A stretch of DNA of 64,000 bases from Gemmatirosa kalamazoonensis (GTDB lineage Bacteria > Gemmatimonadota > Gemmatimonadetes > Gemmatimonadales > Gemmatimonadaceae): contig NZ_CP007128.1 of assembly GCF_000522985.1 (NCBI RefSeq), positions 3,580,220 through 3,644,219 of the forward strand. Reading direction: 5' to 3'. The position numbers and the translations under genes were made by a program. The notes under the pieces are model-generated. The model was given only the letters and a program-made list of their open reading frames with translations. It made no database searches and was not told the origin of the DNA. Numbering within the stretch: the first letter of the stretch is position 1; every line of letters begins with the position of its first letter. This document shows positions 35,231 to 44,900 of this stretch, in pieces.

Positions 35231-37510
35231 GTGCCCCTCGTCTTCCTCGCGTACCTCGCCCTCGTCGCCGGCCTCGCGCTCGGCGCCGCGCTGCCGGCGG
35301 GTGTCGTACTCGGCGCGGTCGCCTGCGCGGCGGTGTGTGCGTGCCGGCGCGATCCACGGAACGTCGGGCTCGCGCTCGCGTGCGCCGCCGGGATGCTGCA
35401 GACCGTCGCCGCGCGGCGCGTGGACGCCGCGTGCCGCGCGCGGATCCTGCGCGGCGGCCGCACCGACGCGGTGCTCGAGGCCGACGCGTCGCCCGGCGCG
35501 CGCGTGACCGCGGCGGCGCACGGGTGCGCGCTGGCGCTCTCGCTCACCGTCGCGCGGGGGCGCGCCGACGCGGGCGACGTCGTCACGGTGCGCGGCACGT
35601 TCGCGCCGACGGCCCGCGGCGCCCTCGTGCGCGACGTCTCGCTGGCGAGGACCGGCGAGCACATGACGATCGTCGCGATGCGGGCGCGCGCTGGCCGGAC
35701 CATCGACGCGATCTTCGGCGCCGATGCGCCGCTCGCCCGCGCGCTCGTCGTCGCCGACGCCGCCGCGATCCCGCGCGACGTCCGCGACCGGTTCGCCGAT
35801 GCGGGGCTCGTGCATCTCCTCTCGGTGTCGGGGCTGCACGTGTCGCTCGTCGCGGCGGCGCTCGAGCTGCTGCTCGGCGCGATGCGGCTGTCGCGTCGCA
35901 CGGCGTCGGTCGCGGCGGCCGTCGCGGTCGCGGGGTACGTGCTGCTCATCGGGGCGCCGCCGCCCGCGGTGCGCGCGGGCACCATGCTCGGCGCGCAGCT
36001 CGCGTCGCGCGTGCTGCAGCGGCCGTCGTCGCCGTGGACGTTCCTCGCGTTAGGCGGCGCGGTACCGCTGCTGCTCGATCCGCGCGCGGTATTCGACGTG
36101 GGCTATCAGCTCTCCGTGGCGGGCATGGCATCACTCGTCGGCGGCCGAGCACTGTTCCGACGATGGATCGACGGGCTCACGGATCCACCGCGTGGCGCGC
36201 GGCGGACGATCGCCCGCGAGCTCGCGGTGAGCGCGGTCGCATCCGCCGTCACGGCGCCGGTCGTCGCCTGGTCGTTCGGCCGGGTGAGCCTCGTCGCGCC
36301 GCTCTCCAACCTCGTGGCGGCGCCGATCGTCGCCGCGCTGCAGCCGACGCTGTTCCTCGCGGTGCTCCTGGCACCCGTTAGGCCGCTCGCGTTGCACGTC
36401 GCGGGCGCCGCGCGGCTGCTGCTCCGCGCGCTCGACGCGGTCGCTCGCGGTGCCGCCGACGTGCCGCACGCCGCGCTCGCCGTCGCGCCGTCCCTCGGCA
36501 CCGCCGTGTGCTCTGCGGGGGCGGGCGTGGCGCTGCTCGCCGCGTGCGCCGCGCGGTCGCGATGGGTCCGTGCGCGCGCCGCGATCGTCGCGGCGGCGTC
36601 GCTCGCGCTCGCGGCGTGGTCGCCGTTGCTCGCCGTCTCCGGAAGCGGCGAGGTCGAGCTGCACATGCTCGACGTGGGACAGGGCGATGCGATCGCGGTG
36701 CGCACGCCGCACGGGCACTGGGTGCTCGTCGACGCGGGCAGAGTGTGGCGCGGCGGCGATGCCGGACGCGCGACGGTGCTGCCGTACCTGCGCCGTCGTG
36801 GTGGGCCGCTCGACGCGTTCGTGCTCTCGCATCCGCACGCGGACCACGTCGGCGGCGCGGCGAGCGTGCTCGCGGCGATGCATCCGCGGCGGTACCTCGA
36901 CGCCGCGTTCGCGCTCGGCAGCGACGTGTACCGCGCGTCGCTCGAGGCGGCCCGCACGTCCGGCGTCGCGTGGGAGCGCGTGCGTCCGGGCGAGGAGCTG
37001 CGCGTCGACGGCGTCGCGCTGCGCGTGCTCGCCCCGGATTCCGCGTGGACCGCGTCGCTCGACGACCCGAACCTCGCGAGCGTGATCCTCTCGGTACGTT
37101 GGCGCGGGGTGCGGTTCCTGCTGGTGGGAGACGCAGAGGCGCCCGAGGAGCGCTGGCTCGTGGAGCGTGCGGCGGCCGATGCCGCGCTCGCCGACGCGCT
37201 GCGCGCCGACGTGCTGAAGGTGGCGCACCACGGCAGTCGCACGAGCTCCACGCCGGAGTTCCTCGCGCTCGTGCGGCCGCGCGTGGCGCTGGTGAGCGTG
37301 GGCGCGGGGAACAGCTACGGTCTGCCGAACGACGACGTATTGCGGCGACTCGCGCTCGGCGGCGCCGAGGTGCTGCGCACCGATCGATGGGGCACCATCG
37401 TCGTGCGGACCGATGGCCGCGCGATCACCGTGGACGCGGGAGGAGAGCGGTGGAGCGTTCCACCACGCAGCACGACGCCGGATTCGTCGCGCGGCTCGTC
37501 GGATCCCTGA
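35231..37510 (+). CDS. comEC: DNA internalisation competence protein ComEC/Rec2
   Basis: 759 aa. Forms the inner-membrane channel that brings single-stranded DNA into the cell during natural transformation. It has an N-terminal DUF4131-type region, a competence domain with LLSVSGLHVSLVAAA (about 200), many membrane helices, and a C-terminal metallo-beta-lactamase domain with LDVGQGDAI, SHPHADHVGG (about 534-543) and VAHHGSRTS (about 665). The start was set at GTG 35231 (PLVFLAYLALVAG). An in-frame ATG at 35123 would share its bases with the start codon of the divergent gene. Two CGTTAGGC octamers lie inside. The next gene overlaps by 61 bases. Confidence 0.94.
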   Translation: MPLVFLAYLALVAGLALGAALPAGVVLGAVACAAVCACRRDPRNVGLALACAAGMLQTVAARRVDAACRARILRGGRTDAVLEADASPGARVTAAAHGCALALSLTVARGRADAGDVVTVRGTFAPTARGALVRDVSLARTGEHMTIVAMRARAGRTIDAIFGADAPLARALVVADAAAIPRDVRDRFADAGLVHLLSVSGLHVSLVAAALELLLGAMRLSRRTASVAAAVAVAGYVLLIGAPPPAVRAGTMLGAQLASRVLQRPSSPWTFLALGGAVPLLLDPRAVFDVGYQLSVAGMASLVGGRALFRRWIDGLTDPPRGARRTIARELAVSAVASAVTAPVVAWSFGRVSLVAPLSNLVAAPIVAALQPTLFLAVLLAPVRPLALHVAGAARLLLRALDAVARGAADVPHAALAVAPSLGTAVCSAGAGVALLAACAARSRWVRARAAIVAAASLALAAWSPLLAVSGSGEVELHMLDVGQGDAIAVRTPHGHWVLVDAGRVWRGGDAGRATVLPYLRRRGGPLDAFVLSHPHADHVGGAASVLAAMHPRRYLDAAFALGSDVYRASLEAARTSGVAWERVRPGEELRVDGVALRVLAPDSAWTASLDDPNLASVILSVRWRGVRFLLVGDAEAPEERWLVERAAADAALADALRADVLKVAHHGSRTSSTPEFLALVRPRVALVSVGAGNSYGLPNDDVLRRLALGGAEVLRTDRWGTIVVRTDGRAITVDAGGERWSVPPRSTTPDSSRGSSDP

Positions 37511-37860
37511 TTGGCCGGCCAGTCGCGCTGCCGGTCGATCTCGTGCGCCGTTATCCGGAGCTGGGCGAGGCACGATGGCGCGTCGGCGGGCTGCCGCCCC
37601 GTGTCGGCGGGTGGTGCCTGGGACAGCGCACGGTCGCCGGCATCACGCTCGGCCGATGCATATGGCTGGCGCCCGGGGCACGTGTCGCACCGGAGCTACT
37701 CTTGCACGAGCTCTGTCACGTTCGTCAGTTTGGTCGTGGCCGGGCGTTCCCTTTCCTGTACGTCTGGGAGTCGCTCCGTCGCGGCTATCATCAGAACCGA
37801 TTCGAGGCCGAGGCGGACGCCTTCGCCCGCGGGGTGCTCGCCGAGCGCCCGCCGGCGTGA
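37450..37860 (+). CDS. Small zincin-like protein with HExxH motif
   Basis: 136 aa. HELCH (about 86-90) followed by FEAEADAFARG (Glu about 119) gives the HExxH...E zinc pattern of the DUF4157-like family, often small domains attached to secreted effectors. Here the domain stands alone. It has no signal peptide. The GTG at 37450 has GGAGGAGA just before it and lies inside the 3' end of comEC, so the two are coupled. Whether it is catalytic, and why it accompanies comEC, is unknown. Confidence 0.7.
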   Translation: MERSTTQHDAGFVARLVGSLIGRPVALPVDLVRRYPELGEARWRVGGLPPRVGGWCLGQRTVAGITLGRCIWLAPGARVAPELLLHELCHVRQFGRGRAFPFLYVWESLRRGYHQNRFEAEADAFARGVLAERPPA

Positions 37861-37905
37861 CGCGCCGCTTCCGGGTCGGTGGCACATCACTCGAGGGCCC
37901 GTCGC

Positions 37906-38976
37906 GTGGTCAGGCACACCGCTACCTCCGTCGTCACGATCGAGCGGTTCATCATCGAGCAGGAGCGCCAGTTCCCGGAAGCGACCGGCGAGCTGTCGGG
38001 CATCCTGTACGACATCGCGCTCGCGGCGAAGATGATCGCGAACAAGGTCCGCAGCGCGGGGCTGGCCGACATCCTCGGCGCGCAGGGCACCGACAACGTG
38101 CAGGGCGAGGCGCAGCAGAAGCTCGACGTGCTGTCGAACGAGATCATCGTGAAGGCGATGGATCACGGCGGCCGCCTGTGCGCGATGGCGTCGGAGGAGG
38201 AGCCCGACATCATCCCGATCCCCGAAGGGTTCCGCTGCGGCAAGTACGTGCTGCTGTTCGACCCGCTCGACGGCTCGTCGAACATCGACGTGAACGTGCC
38301 GGTGGGGACGATCTTCTCGGTCATGCGGAAGATCACGAACGGCCGCCACGGCACGCTCGAGGACATGCTGCAGCCGGGGCGGCGGCAGGTCGCCGCGGGC
38401 TACGTGATCTACGGATCCAGCACCATGCTCGTGTACACGACGGGGCAGGGCGCGCACGGCTTCACGCTCGACCCGTCGATCGGCGAGTTCCTGCTGTCGC
38501 ACCCCGACATCAAGATCCCGAACACCGGGAAGTTCCTGTCGGTGAACGACTCGTACGAGCAGCACTGGAGCGACGAGGTGAAGACGCTCATGCGGCACTA
38601 CCGCGGCCTGGAGGGCGGCAGCAAGCCGCTGAGCGTGCGCTACGTCGGCTCGCTGGTCGCGGACTTCCACCGCAACCTGCTCGCCGGCGGCGTGTTCGCG
38701 TACCCCGCGCACGCCAAGAGCCCGAAGGGCAAGCTGCGCCTGCTCTACGAGGCGAACCCGCTCGCGTTCATCGTCGAGCAGGCGGGCGGCTGCGCGTCGA
38801 CCGGCCACTGCCGCATCCTCGACGTGCAGCCCGAGGAGCTGCACGAGCGCACGCCGCTCTACATCGGCAGCAAGCACGAGGTGGAGCTGGCGAACGACAT
38901 CCTCGCCGGCAACGTGGTGGCGGCGGGGAGCGGCGGGGTGAGTCCGGGGGCGGGGGCGTACAGCGTGGCGCGCTGA
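37906..38976 (+). CDS. fbp: Class I fructose-1,6-bisphosphatase
   Basis: 356 aa. Hydrolyses fructose-1,6-bisphosphate in gluconeogenesis. The metal site is in ASEEEPD and [10 protein letters not shown] (about 118-127), with the substrate loop in [12 protein letters not shown] and the conserved [20 protein letters not shown] near the C-terminus. GTG 37906 was preferred because GAGGG lies eight bases upstream; GTG 37879 would add nine residues without a clear ribosome-binding site. Class I enzymes are found in many Gemmatimonadota and proteobacteria. A GTGGAGC hairpin follows the stop codon. Confidence 0.95.
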   Translation: MVRHTATSVVTIERFIIEQERQFPEATGELSGILYDIALAAKMIANKVRSAGLADILGAQGTDNVQGEAQQKLDVLSNEIIVKAMDHGGRLCAMASEEEPDIIPIPEGFRCGKYVLLFDPLDGSSNIDVNVPVGTIFSVMRKITNGRHGTLEDMLQPGRRQVAAGYVIYGSSTMLVYTTGQGAHGFTLDPSIGEFLLSHPDIKIPNTGKFLSVNDSYEQHWSDEVKTLMRHYRGLEGGSKPLSVRYVGSLVADFHRNLLAGGVFAYPAHAKSPKGKLRLLYEANPLAFIVEQAGGCASTGHCRILDVQPEELHERTPLYIGSKHEVELANDILAGNVVAAGSGGVSPGAGAYSVAR

Positions 38977-38977
38977 G

Positions 38978-39066
38978 CGAGCGTGAGCGTGGAGCGTGGA
39001 GCGTGGAGCGGCTAGCGTTCATTATGCGGCGCCCGCTCCACGCTCTCCGCTCCACGCTCCACGCTT
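38978..39066. repeat. Long hairpin with GTGGAGC-unit arms (copy 2 of 3)
   Basis: The left arm (about 38980-39011) is a run of AGCGTGG units and the right arm (about 39034-39065) its complement, with a few slips. The loop is the AT-richer CTAGCGTTCATTATG. It fills the gap between fbp and the mutase gene, starting one or two bases after the fbp stop. Confidence 0.85.
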
Positions 39067-39072
39067 GAGTTG

Positions 39073-40668
39073 ATGACCGACGACCGCCTCTCCCCCTCCG
39101 GCATCCCCGTCTGCCTCACGTATCGTCCCGACGACGCGCCCGTCGACTACGCGCGCGACCTCGGCGACGCCGGCAGGTTTCCGTTCACGCGCGGCGTGCA
39201 GCCCACGATGTACCGCGGGCGCCTGTGGACCATGCGGCAGTACGCCGGTTTCGGCACCGCCGCGGAGACCAACGCGCGCTTCAAGCTCCTGCTCGAGGCG
39301 GGGCAGACCGGGCTCTCCACCGCGTTCGACCTGCCGACGCAGATGGGCTTCGACTCCGACTCGCCGCGCGCGTTAGGCGAGGTGGGGCGCGTCGGCGTCG
39401 CGATCGACACGGTCGAGGACATGCACGCGCTGCTCGCCGATCTGCCGCTCGACCGCGTGTCGACGTCGATGACGATCAATGCGACGGCGGCGATCCTGCT
39501 CGCGATGTACGTCGTCGTGGCGGAGGAGCGTGGCATCCCGCGCGCGTCGCTCTCCGGCACGGTGCAGAACGACATCCTGAAGGAGTACATCGCGCGCGGC
39601 ACGTACGTCTTCCCGCCGGGGCCGAGCCTCGCGCTCACCGCCGAGATGTTCCGCTTCTGCGCGGCCGAGGTGCCGCAGTGGAACCCGATCTCCATCTCCG
39701 GCTACCACATCCGCGAGGCCGGCGCGACCGCGGTGCAGGAGCTCGCGTTCACGTTCGCGAACGGCGTGGAGTACGTGAGGCAGGCGGTGCGGGCGGGGCT
39801 CGCGGTGGACGCGTTCGCGCCGCGGCTGTCGTTCTTCTTCGCCGCGCACAACGACCTGTTCGAGGAAGTCGCGAAGTTCCGCGCCGCGCGGCGGCTGTGG
39901 GCGCGGCTGATGCGCGAGCGGTTCGGCGCGTCGGACGCGAGCGCGCGGCTCCGCTTCCACACGCAGACCGGCGGCGTCACGCTCCAGGCGCAGCAGCCGC
40001 TCAACAACGTCGTGCGCGTCACGGTCCAGGCGCTCGCCGCGGTGCTCGGCGGCACGCAGTCGCTGCACACGAACGGCTACGACGAGGCGCTCGCGCTCCC
40101 GACGGCGGAGGCGGCGACCCTGGCGCTCCGCACGCAGCAGATCGTCGCCCACGAGAGCGGTGCCGCGCAGACCGTCGACCCGCTCGCCGGCAGCTACTAT
40201 GTCGAGGCGCTCACGAACGAGATCGAGGCGCGCGCGACCGAGCTGCTCGCGCAGGTCGACGACATGGGCGGCTCGCCGGAGGCGATCGCGCGCGGCTTCT
40301 TCCAGGAGGAGATCGCGCGCAGCGCGTACGAGTACCAGCTCCGCGTCGAGCGCGGCGAGGCGGTCGTCGTCGGCGTGAACCGCTTCGGCGACGGCAGCGA
40401 GCCGCCGATCATCCCCGCGCCGGACTTCTCCTCGCTCGAGCGCGCGCAGGTCGGCGCGCTGGCCGAGGTGCGCGCGCGCCGCGACGCGAGCGCGGTGCGC
40501 GATGCGTTAGGCGCCATCTCCGACGCCGCGCGCCCCTACGTCGAACCAGACGCCGAGCGTCCGCCGCTCATGCCGCTCGTGATCGACGCGGTGCGCGCCC
40601 GCGCGTCCGTCGGCGAGATCACCGACGCGCTCGCGGCGGTCTGGGGCCACTACACGCCGACGATGTGA
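39073..40668 (+). CDS. Methylmalonyl-CoA mutase large (catalytic) subunit, without B12 domain
   Basis: 531 aa. The acyl-CoA-binding TIM-barrel subunit of an adenosylcobalamin-dependent mutase. Motifs are the N-terminal [21 protein letters not shown] region (here the Tyr of RQYAGF favours methylmalonyl-CoA over isobutyryl-CoA, which has Phe), [17 protein letters not shown], and [13 protein letters not shown]. The DXHXXG cobalamin-binding domain is absent and must be a separate small subunit, not in this window. The start is ATG 39073; the frame also has a TTG at 39070. Octamers occur at 39371 and 40505. The cobalamin importer at 61.5-64 kb provides a physiological link. Confidence 0.9.
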   Translation: MTDDRLSPSGIPVCLTYRPDDAPVDYARDLGDAGRFPFTRGVQPTMYRGRLWTMRQYAGFGTAAETNARFKLLLEAGQTGLSTAFDLPTQMGFDSDSPRALGEVGRVGVAIDTVEDMHALLADLPLDRVSTSMTINATAAILLAMYVVVAEERGIPRASLSGTVQNDILKEYIARGTYVFPPGPSLALTAEMFRFCAAEVPQWNPISISGYHIREAGATAVQELAFTFANGVEYVRQAVRAGLAVDAFAPRLSFFFAAHNDLFEEVAKFRAARRLWARLMRERFGASDASARLRFHTQTGGVTLQAQQPLNNVVRVTVQALAAVLGGTQSLHTNGYDEALALPTAEAATLALRTQQIVAHESGAAQTVDPLAGSYYVEALTNEIEARATELLAQVDDMGGSPEAIARGFFQEEIARSAYEYQLRVERGEAVVVGVNRFGDGSEPPIIPAPDFSSLERAQVGALAEVRARRDASAVRDALGAISDAARPYVEPDAERPPLMPLVIDAVRARASVGEITDALAAVWGHYTPTM

Positions 40669-40687
40669 CGCCGCGCCGGCCGCCGCG

Positions 40688-41743
40688 ATGTACTCGACCT
40701 GCCTCTTCTGCAATCAACCGCTCGGGCGCAACGAGGTCGTCGAGCACTTCCCGGTCGGCAGGCGTCTGGCGTACGACGCGGCGAAGGGCCGGCTGTGGGT
40801 CGTGTGTCGCCGGTGCGAGCGGTGGAACCTCACGCCGCTCGAGGAGCGGTGGGAGGCGATCGAGGAGTGCGAGCGCCTGTTCCGCGACACGCGGCTGCGC
40901 GTCTCGACCGACAACGTCGGGCTCGCGCGGCTGCGCGAGGGGCTCGAGCTGGTGCGCATCGGCGAGCCGCTGCGTCCCGAGTTCGCCGCGTGGCGCTACG
41001 GCGACCAGTTCGGTCGTCGCCGCCGTCGGCAGCTCGGCATCGCGGGCGCGAGCGTCGCCGCGTTGGGCGCCATCGTCGTCGGCGGTGCGGTCGCGGGCGT
41101 GGGCATCGGCGGCTTCATCTGGTTGATCCAGAGCGCGGCGAAGGCCATCACGCACGGCAGCCCGTCCGCGCAGGTCGCGACGCTCGTCACGCCCGACGGC
41201 CGCCGCCTCGAGGTGCAGCGCGGCCACCTCGCGGAGACGAGCATCGAGCCGGCCGTCGAGGGGCTCGTGCTGCACGTGCGTCACCGCCGCGGCATGGAGG
41301 ACTTCTCCGGGGTCGCCGCGCAGCGCGCCGCCGCGCAGCTCATGCCGCAGGTGAACCGCTACGGCGGCAAGAAGGCCGACGTCGCGGAGGCGGTGCGCGA
41401 GATCGAAGCGCAGGGGAGCGCCGCCGCGTTCCTCGACCGGATCGCGCGCGTGAGTCGCGTCACCACGCGCCCGGCGCGCACGCGTCACCGCGACTGGGGC
41501 TGGACCTCCGAGATCCCGCGCACGGGCCTGTTCGGTCTGCACGGTCCGCAGCGGCTGGCGCTCGAGATGGCACTGCACGAGGAGCAGGAGCGCCGCGCGC
41601 TGGAGGGCGAGCTCGCCGAGCTGGAGCAGGCGTGGCGTCAGGCCGAGGAGATCGCCGGCATCGCCGACAATCTGCTGCTGCCGCCCGGCGTGGAGGACTT
41701 CGTGCGCCAGCAGCGCGCCAAGACGGACCGGCCCGACGGCTGA
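40688..41743 (+). CDS. Zinc-ribbon membrane protein of unknown function
   Basis: 351 aa. An N-terminal zinc ribbon, CLFC (5-8) and CRRC (about 39-42), is followed by a helical segment, one transmembrane region (about 115-143, glycine-rich), a beta domain (about 155-220) and a C-terminal helical half with coiled-coil character (ALHEEQERRALEGELAELEQAW, about 295-318). No named family. It starts 19 bases after the mutase gene, so it may share its transcript. The next gene has its own promoter. Confidence 0.65.
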   Translation: MYSTCLFCNQPLGRNEVVEHFPVGRRLAYDAAKGRLWVVCRRCERWNLTPLEERWEAIEECERLFRDTRLRVSTDNVGLARLREGLELVRIGEPLRPEFAAWRYGDQFGRRRRRQLGIAGASVAALGAIVVGGAVAGVGIGGFIWLIQSAAKAITHGSPSAQVATLVTPDGRRLEVQRGHLAETSIEPAVEGLVLHVRHRRGMEDFSGVAAQRAAAQLMPQVNRYGGKKADVAEAVREIEAQGSAAAFLDRIARVSRVTTRPARTRHRDWGWTSEIPRTGLFGLHGPQRLALEMALHEEQERRALEGELAELEQAWRQAEEIAGIADNLLLPPGVEDFVRQQRAKTDRPDG

Positions 41744-41750
41744 TCGTGGC

Positions 41751-41779
41751 TTGAAGCGGCATCCGGCCCCGGGTATTCT
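41751..41779 (+). promoter_or_regulatory. Promoter for the FmdB-argS operon
   Basis: TTGAAG (41751-41756) and TATTCT (41774-41779) are separated by exactly 17 bases. The predicted start near 41787 gives a leader of about 30 bases to the ATG at 41817. Confidence 0.7.
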
Positions 41780-41816
41780 ACGAGGCTCCGTCCCCTCTCA
41801 GATAAGTCACGCCGGT

Positions 41817-42206
41817 ATGCCGACTTACGAGTTCCGCTGCGCGAACGGCCACGTGTTCGACCAGTTCCACAAGATCAGCGAGGCGCCGAGCACCGCCGTG
41901 TGCCCGACGTGCGGCGCCGTGGCCGAGCGCGCGATCTCCGGCGGCGCGGGGCTCGTGTTCAAGGGGAGCGGCTTCTACCTGACCGACTACGGCAAGAACG
42001 CGCACCGCACGAGCGGGCCGCCGGCCAAGGAGTCGAAGGAGTCGTCGAGCGGTGGCGAGTCGGGCGGCGGCACGAAGTCTTCCGATGCCGGGTCGTCGAG
42101 CGCGTCGTCGAGCAGCGCGTCGAGCTCCTCGTCGAGCTCCTCGTCGAGCTCCTCCTCCTCGGCCCCGAAGTCCGGCGGCGACGGCGGCGCGAAGGGCGCC
42201 GCATGA
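41817..42206 (+). CDS. FmdB-family zinc-ribbon protein with poly-serine tail
   Basis: 129 aa. The N-terminal ~60 residues match FmdB/CxxC_CxxC_SSSS regulatory proteins (PTYEFRCANGHVFDQF and VCPTCGAVAERAI). The first knuckle has CANGH instead of CxxCGH, a variant lacking one Cys. The C-terminal third is almost pure Ser with Gly/Lys, encoded by TCG/AGC/TCC repeats (about 42085-42165) that could slip during replication. The ATG overlaps nothing upstream; the TGA overlaps argS (ATGA). The function is unknown, with a zinc-binding regulatory role proposed for the family. Confidence 0.85.
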   Translation: MPTYEFRCANGHVFDQFHKISEAPSTAVCPTCGAVAERAISGGAGLVFKGSGFYLTDYGKNAHRTSGPPAKESKESSSGGESGGGTKSSDAGSSSASSSSASSSSSSSSSSSSSSAPKSGGDGGAKGAA

Positions 42207-43954
42207 GCGCGCCCGACCGGATCCGTTCCGAGCTCGCGCGCGCGGCCCAGGCGCTCGGCGCCCCCGACGGCATCGACGTCATCCTGGAGCGGCCGCGCGA
42301 TCCGTCGTTCGGCGACTGGACGACGAATCTGGCGATGACGCTCGCCCGCACGCTGAAGCGGCCGCCGCGCGACATCGCGCAGTCGCTCGTCGCGACGATG
42401 AGCCTCGCCGACGCCGGCGTCTCGTCGGCCGACGTCGCCGGCGCGGGGTTCATCAACTTCAAGCTCGACCCCGCGTTCGTCGCGCGCGGCATCCTCCCGA
42501 TCCTCGCGCGCGACGGGCAGTACGGGCGCGACACGGAGTGGATCGGCGAGCGCGTGGTGGTGGAGTTCGTGAGCGCGAATCCCACCGGGCCGCTGCACGT
42601 CGGCCACGGACGACAGGCGGCGTTAGGCGATGCCATCTCGACGCTGCTCGAGTGGACGGGATGGCAGGTGTCGCGCGAGTTCTACTACAACGACGCCGGC
42701 ACGCAGATCGAGAACCTCGCGAAGAGCACCTGGATCCGTGTCTCGCAGCGCATCGGCGTCGACGCCGCGATTCCCGAGGGCGGCTACAACGGCGAGTACA
42801 TCAAGGACATCGCCGAGTCGTTCGTCGCGCAGTGCGGCATGCCGGACGGCGTCACGCTGACGGCCGGTGTCGCGGCGATCAACGCCGGCGACCGCCCGGT
42901 GCACGACGACCTGTTCGAGGAGATGCGCCGGCACGCGGTGCAGATGCTCCGCGGCGAGCAGAACCTCGACCTGCAGGCGTTCGGCGTCGCGTTCGACACG
43001 TACTTCCTGGAGTCGTCGCTCTACGCGCCGGGCTCCGCCCGCGAGGCGACCCCGGACATCGCGTCGGACGACATGAGCGCCGTGGACGCGACGGTGGAGG
43101 CGCTCGTGCGCGCCGGTCACACGTACGAGGAGGACGGCGCGCTGTTCCTCCGCACCACCGCGTACGGCGACGACAAGGACCGCGTGATGCGCAAGAGCGC
43201 GGCGAAGGGCGGCGACTACACGTACTTCGTGCCCGACGTCGCGTACCACGTGACGAAGTGGGAGCGCGGCTTCAAGCGCGCCATCAACGTGCAGGGGAGC
43301 GACCACCACGGCACGACGGCGCGCGTGCGCGCGGGGCTGCAGGCGTTGGGCCTCGGCATCCCGCCGGGCTATCCGGAGTACGTGCTGCACCAGATGGTGA
43401 CCGTGACACGCGGCGGCGAGGAGGTGAAGATCTCCAAGCGCGCCGGCTCCTACGTCACGGTGCGCGATCTCATCGACTGGGTGGGGCGCGACGCGGTCCG
43501 CTACTTCTACCTGCAGCGCAAGGGCGACTCGCACCTCGTGTTCGACGTCGACCTCGCGCGCTCGCAGAGCGAGGAGAACCCGATCTATCGCATCCAGATG
43601 GCGCACGCGCGGATGAGCGGGATCTTCCGCCAGGGCGAGCTGGACGCGGCCAGCATGAAGTGGGACGACGTCGACGTCGCCTTGCTCGCCGAGCCGGCCG
43701 AGCAGGAGCTGATCAACGCGCTCGCCGACTTCCCACGCGTCGTGTCGCAGGCCGCCGAGGCGCTCGAGCCGCACCGCGTGGCGCTGTACCTGCTCGACAC
43801 CGCGGGGCTGGTGCACGGCTGGTACCACAAGCACCACGTGCTGGGCCAGGAGGCGCCGCTCATGACGGCGCGTCTCGCGCTCGCTCGCGCCGCGCAGATC
43901 GTGCTCCGCAACGGCCTCACCATCCTCGGCATCTCGGCGCCGGACCGGATGTAA
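42203..43954 (+). CDS. argS: Arginine--tRNA ligase
   Basis: 583 aa. A class Ia synthetase. Motifs are the N-terminal Add1 domain, the HIGH-box variant HVGHGRQ (about 132-138), the KMSKS-box variant KISKR (about 411), and the DALR anticodon-binding domain at the C-terminus (ARMSGIFRQ onward). VVVEFVSANPTGPLHVGH is diagnostic. Length is normal. The ATG overlaps the FmdB-like gene's stop, so the zinc-ribbon gene and argS are coupled. Confidence 0.97.
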   Translation: MSAPDRIRSELARAAQALGAPDGIDVILERPRDPSFGDWTTNLAMTLARTLKRPPRDIAQSLVATMSLADAGVSSADVAGAGFINFKLDPAFVARGILPILARDGQYGRDTEWIGERVVVEFVSANPTGPLHVGHGRQAALGDAISTLLEWTGWQVSREFYYNDAGTQIENLAKSTWIRVSQRIGVDAAIPEGGYNGEYIKDIAESFVAQCGMPDGVTLTAGVAAINAGDRPVHDDLFEEMRRHAVQMLRGEQNLDLQAFGVAFDTYFLESSLYAPGSAREATPDIASDDMSAVDATVEALVRAGHTYEEDGALFLRTTAYGDDKDRVMRKSAAKGGDYTYFVPDVAYHVTKWERGFKRAINVQGSDHHGTTARVRAGLQALGLGIPPGYPEYVLHQMVTVTRGGEEVKISKRAGSYVTVRDLIDWVGRDAVRYFYLQRKGDSHLVFDVDLARSQSEENPIYRIQMAHARMSGIFRQGELDAASMKWDDVDVALLAEPAEQELINALADFPRVVSQAAEALEPHRVALYLLDTAGLVHGWYHKHHVLGQEAPLMTARLALARAAQIVLRNGLTILGISAPDRM

Positions 43955-43973
43955 ATCCCGCCTAACACAATCA

Positions 43974-44900
43974 ATGTCCGTACTGGTCGTCGGATCCATC
44001 GCGCTCGATTCCGTCGAGACGCCGTTCGGCAAGGCCGATCACGTGCTCGGCGGCTCGGGCACGTTCTTCTCCGCCTCCGCGTCGCACCTCACGCCGGTGC
44101 AGCTCGTCGGCGTCGTCGGCAACGACTACCCGCTCGATCAGCTGCAGCCGCTCGCGAAGCGCGGCGTCGACCTCGCCGGCGTGGAGCAGGCGGACGGGCC
44201 GTCGTTCCGCTGGCGCGGCCGGTATCGCCACGATCTCAACTCCGCCGAGACGCTCGAGACGCACCTCGGCGTGTTCTCGCACTTCGCGCCGAAGATCCCG
44301 GCGCAGTTCCGCGAGGCGCCGTTCGTGTTCCTCGCGAACATCGATCCGCGGCTGCAGCTGCAGGTGCTCGACCAGGTCGAGAAGCCGACGCTCGTCGCGT
44401 GCGACACGATGAACTTCTGGATCGAGAGCCGCCGTCCGGAGCTGCTGGAGCTGTTCGCGAAGGTCGACATGGTGCTGCTGAACGACGGCGAGGCGCGTCA
44501 GCTCACCGAGAAGACGAACCTCGTGCACGCGGCGAAGTGGATCCTCGAGCGCGGCCCGAAGTACGTGATCATCAAGAAGGGCGAGCACGGCGCGTTCATG
44601 TTCAGCGCCGACTCGGTGTTCTACGCGCCGGCGTATCCGCTCGAGAACATCTTCGACCCTACGGGCGCGGGCGACTCGTTCGCCGGGGGCTTCATCGGCT
44701 ATCTCGCGCGCACCGGTGACCTCGGCGAGGCGAACATGCGCCGCGCGGTGATCTACGGCTCCGCGATGGGCTCGTTCGCGGTGGAGCAGTTCTCCATCGG
44801 CCGGCTGCTCGACGTCACGCGCGACGACATCGATCGGCGCGTGCGCGAGTTCCGCCAGCTCGTGTCGTTCGAGACGGAGCTCGCGGAGCAGGGCGCGTGA
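43974..44900 (+). CDS. PfkB-family carbohydrate kinase
   Basis: 308 aa. A ribokinase-like sugar or nucleoside kinase with cytoplasmic action. The N-terminal VGSIALDSV strand and GGSGTFF substrate-side motif precede the ATP/anion-hole signature DPTGAGDSFAGGF (about 229-241, catalytic Asp about 235). The substrate cannot be told from sequence. The ATG at 43974 has no clear Shine-Dalgarno, and a GCCTAAC motif (43960-43966) sits in the short gap after argS. The stop overlaps purM (GTGA), so a link to purine or ribose metabolism is plausible. Confidence 0.9.
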   Translation: MSVLVVGSIALDSVETPFGKADHVLGGSGTFFSASASHLTPVQLVGVVGNDYPLDQLQPLAKRGVDLAGVEQADGPSFRWRGRYRHDLNSAETLETHLGVFSHFAPKIPAQFREAPFVFLANIDPRLQLQVLDQVEKPTLVACDTMNFWIESRRPELLELFAKVDMVLLNDGEARQLTEKTNLVHAAKWILERGPKYVIIKKGEHGAFMFSADSVFYAPAYPLENIFDPTGAGDSFAGGFIGYLARTGDLGEANMRRAVIYGSAMGSFAVEQFSIGRLLDVTRDDIDRRVREFRQLVSFETELAEQGA

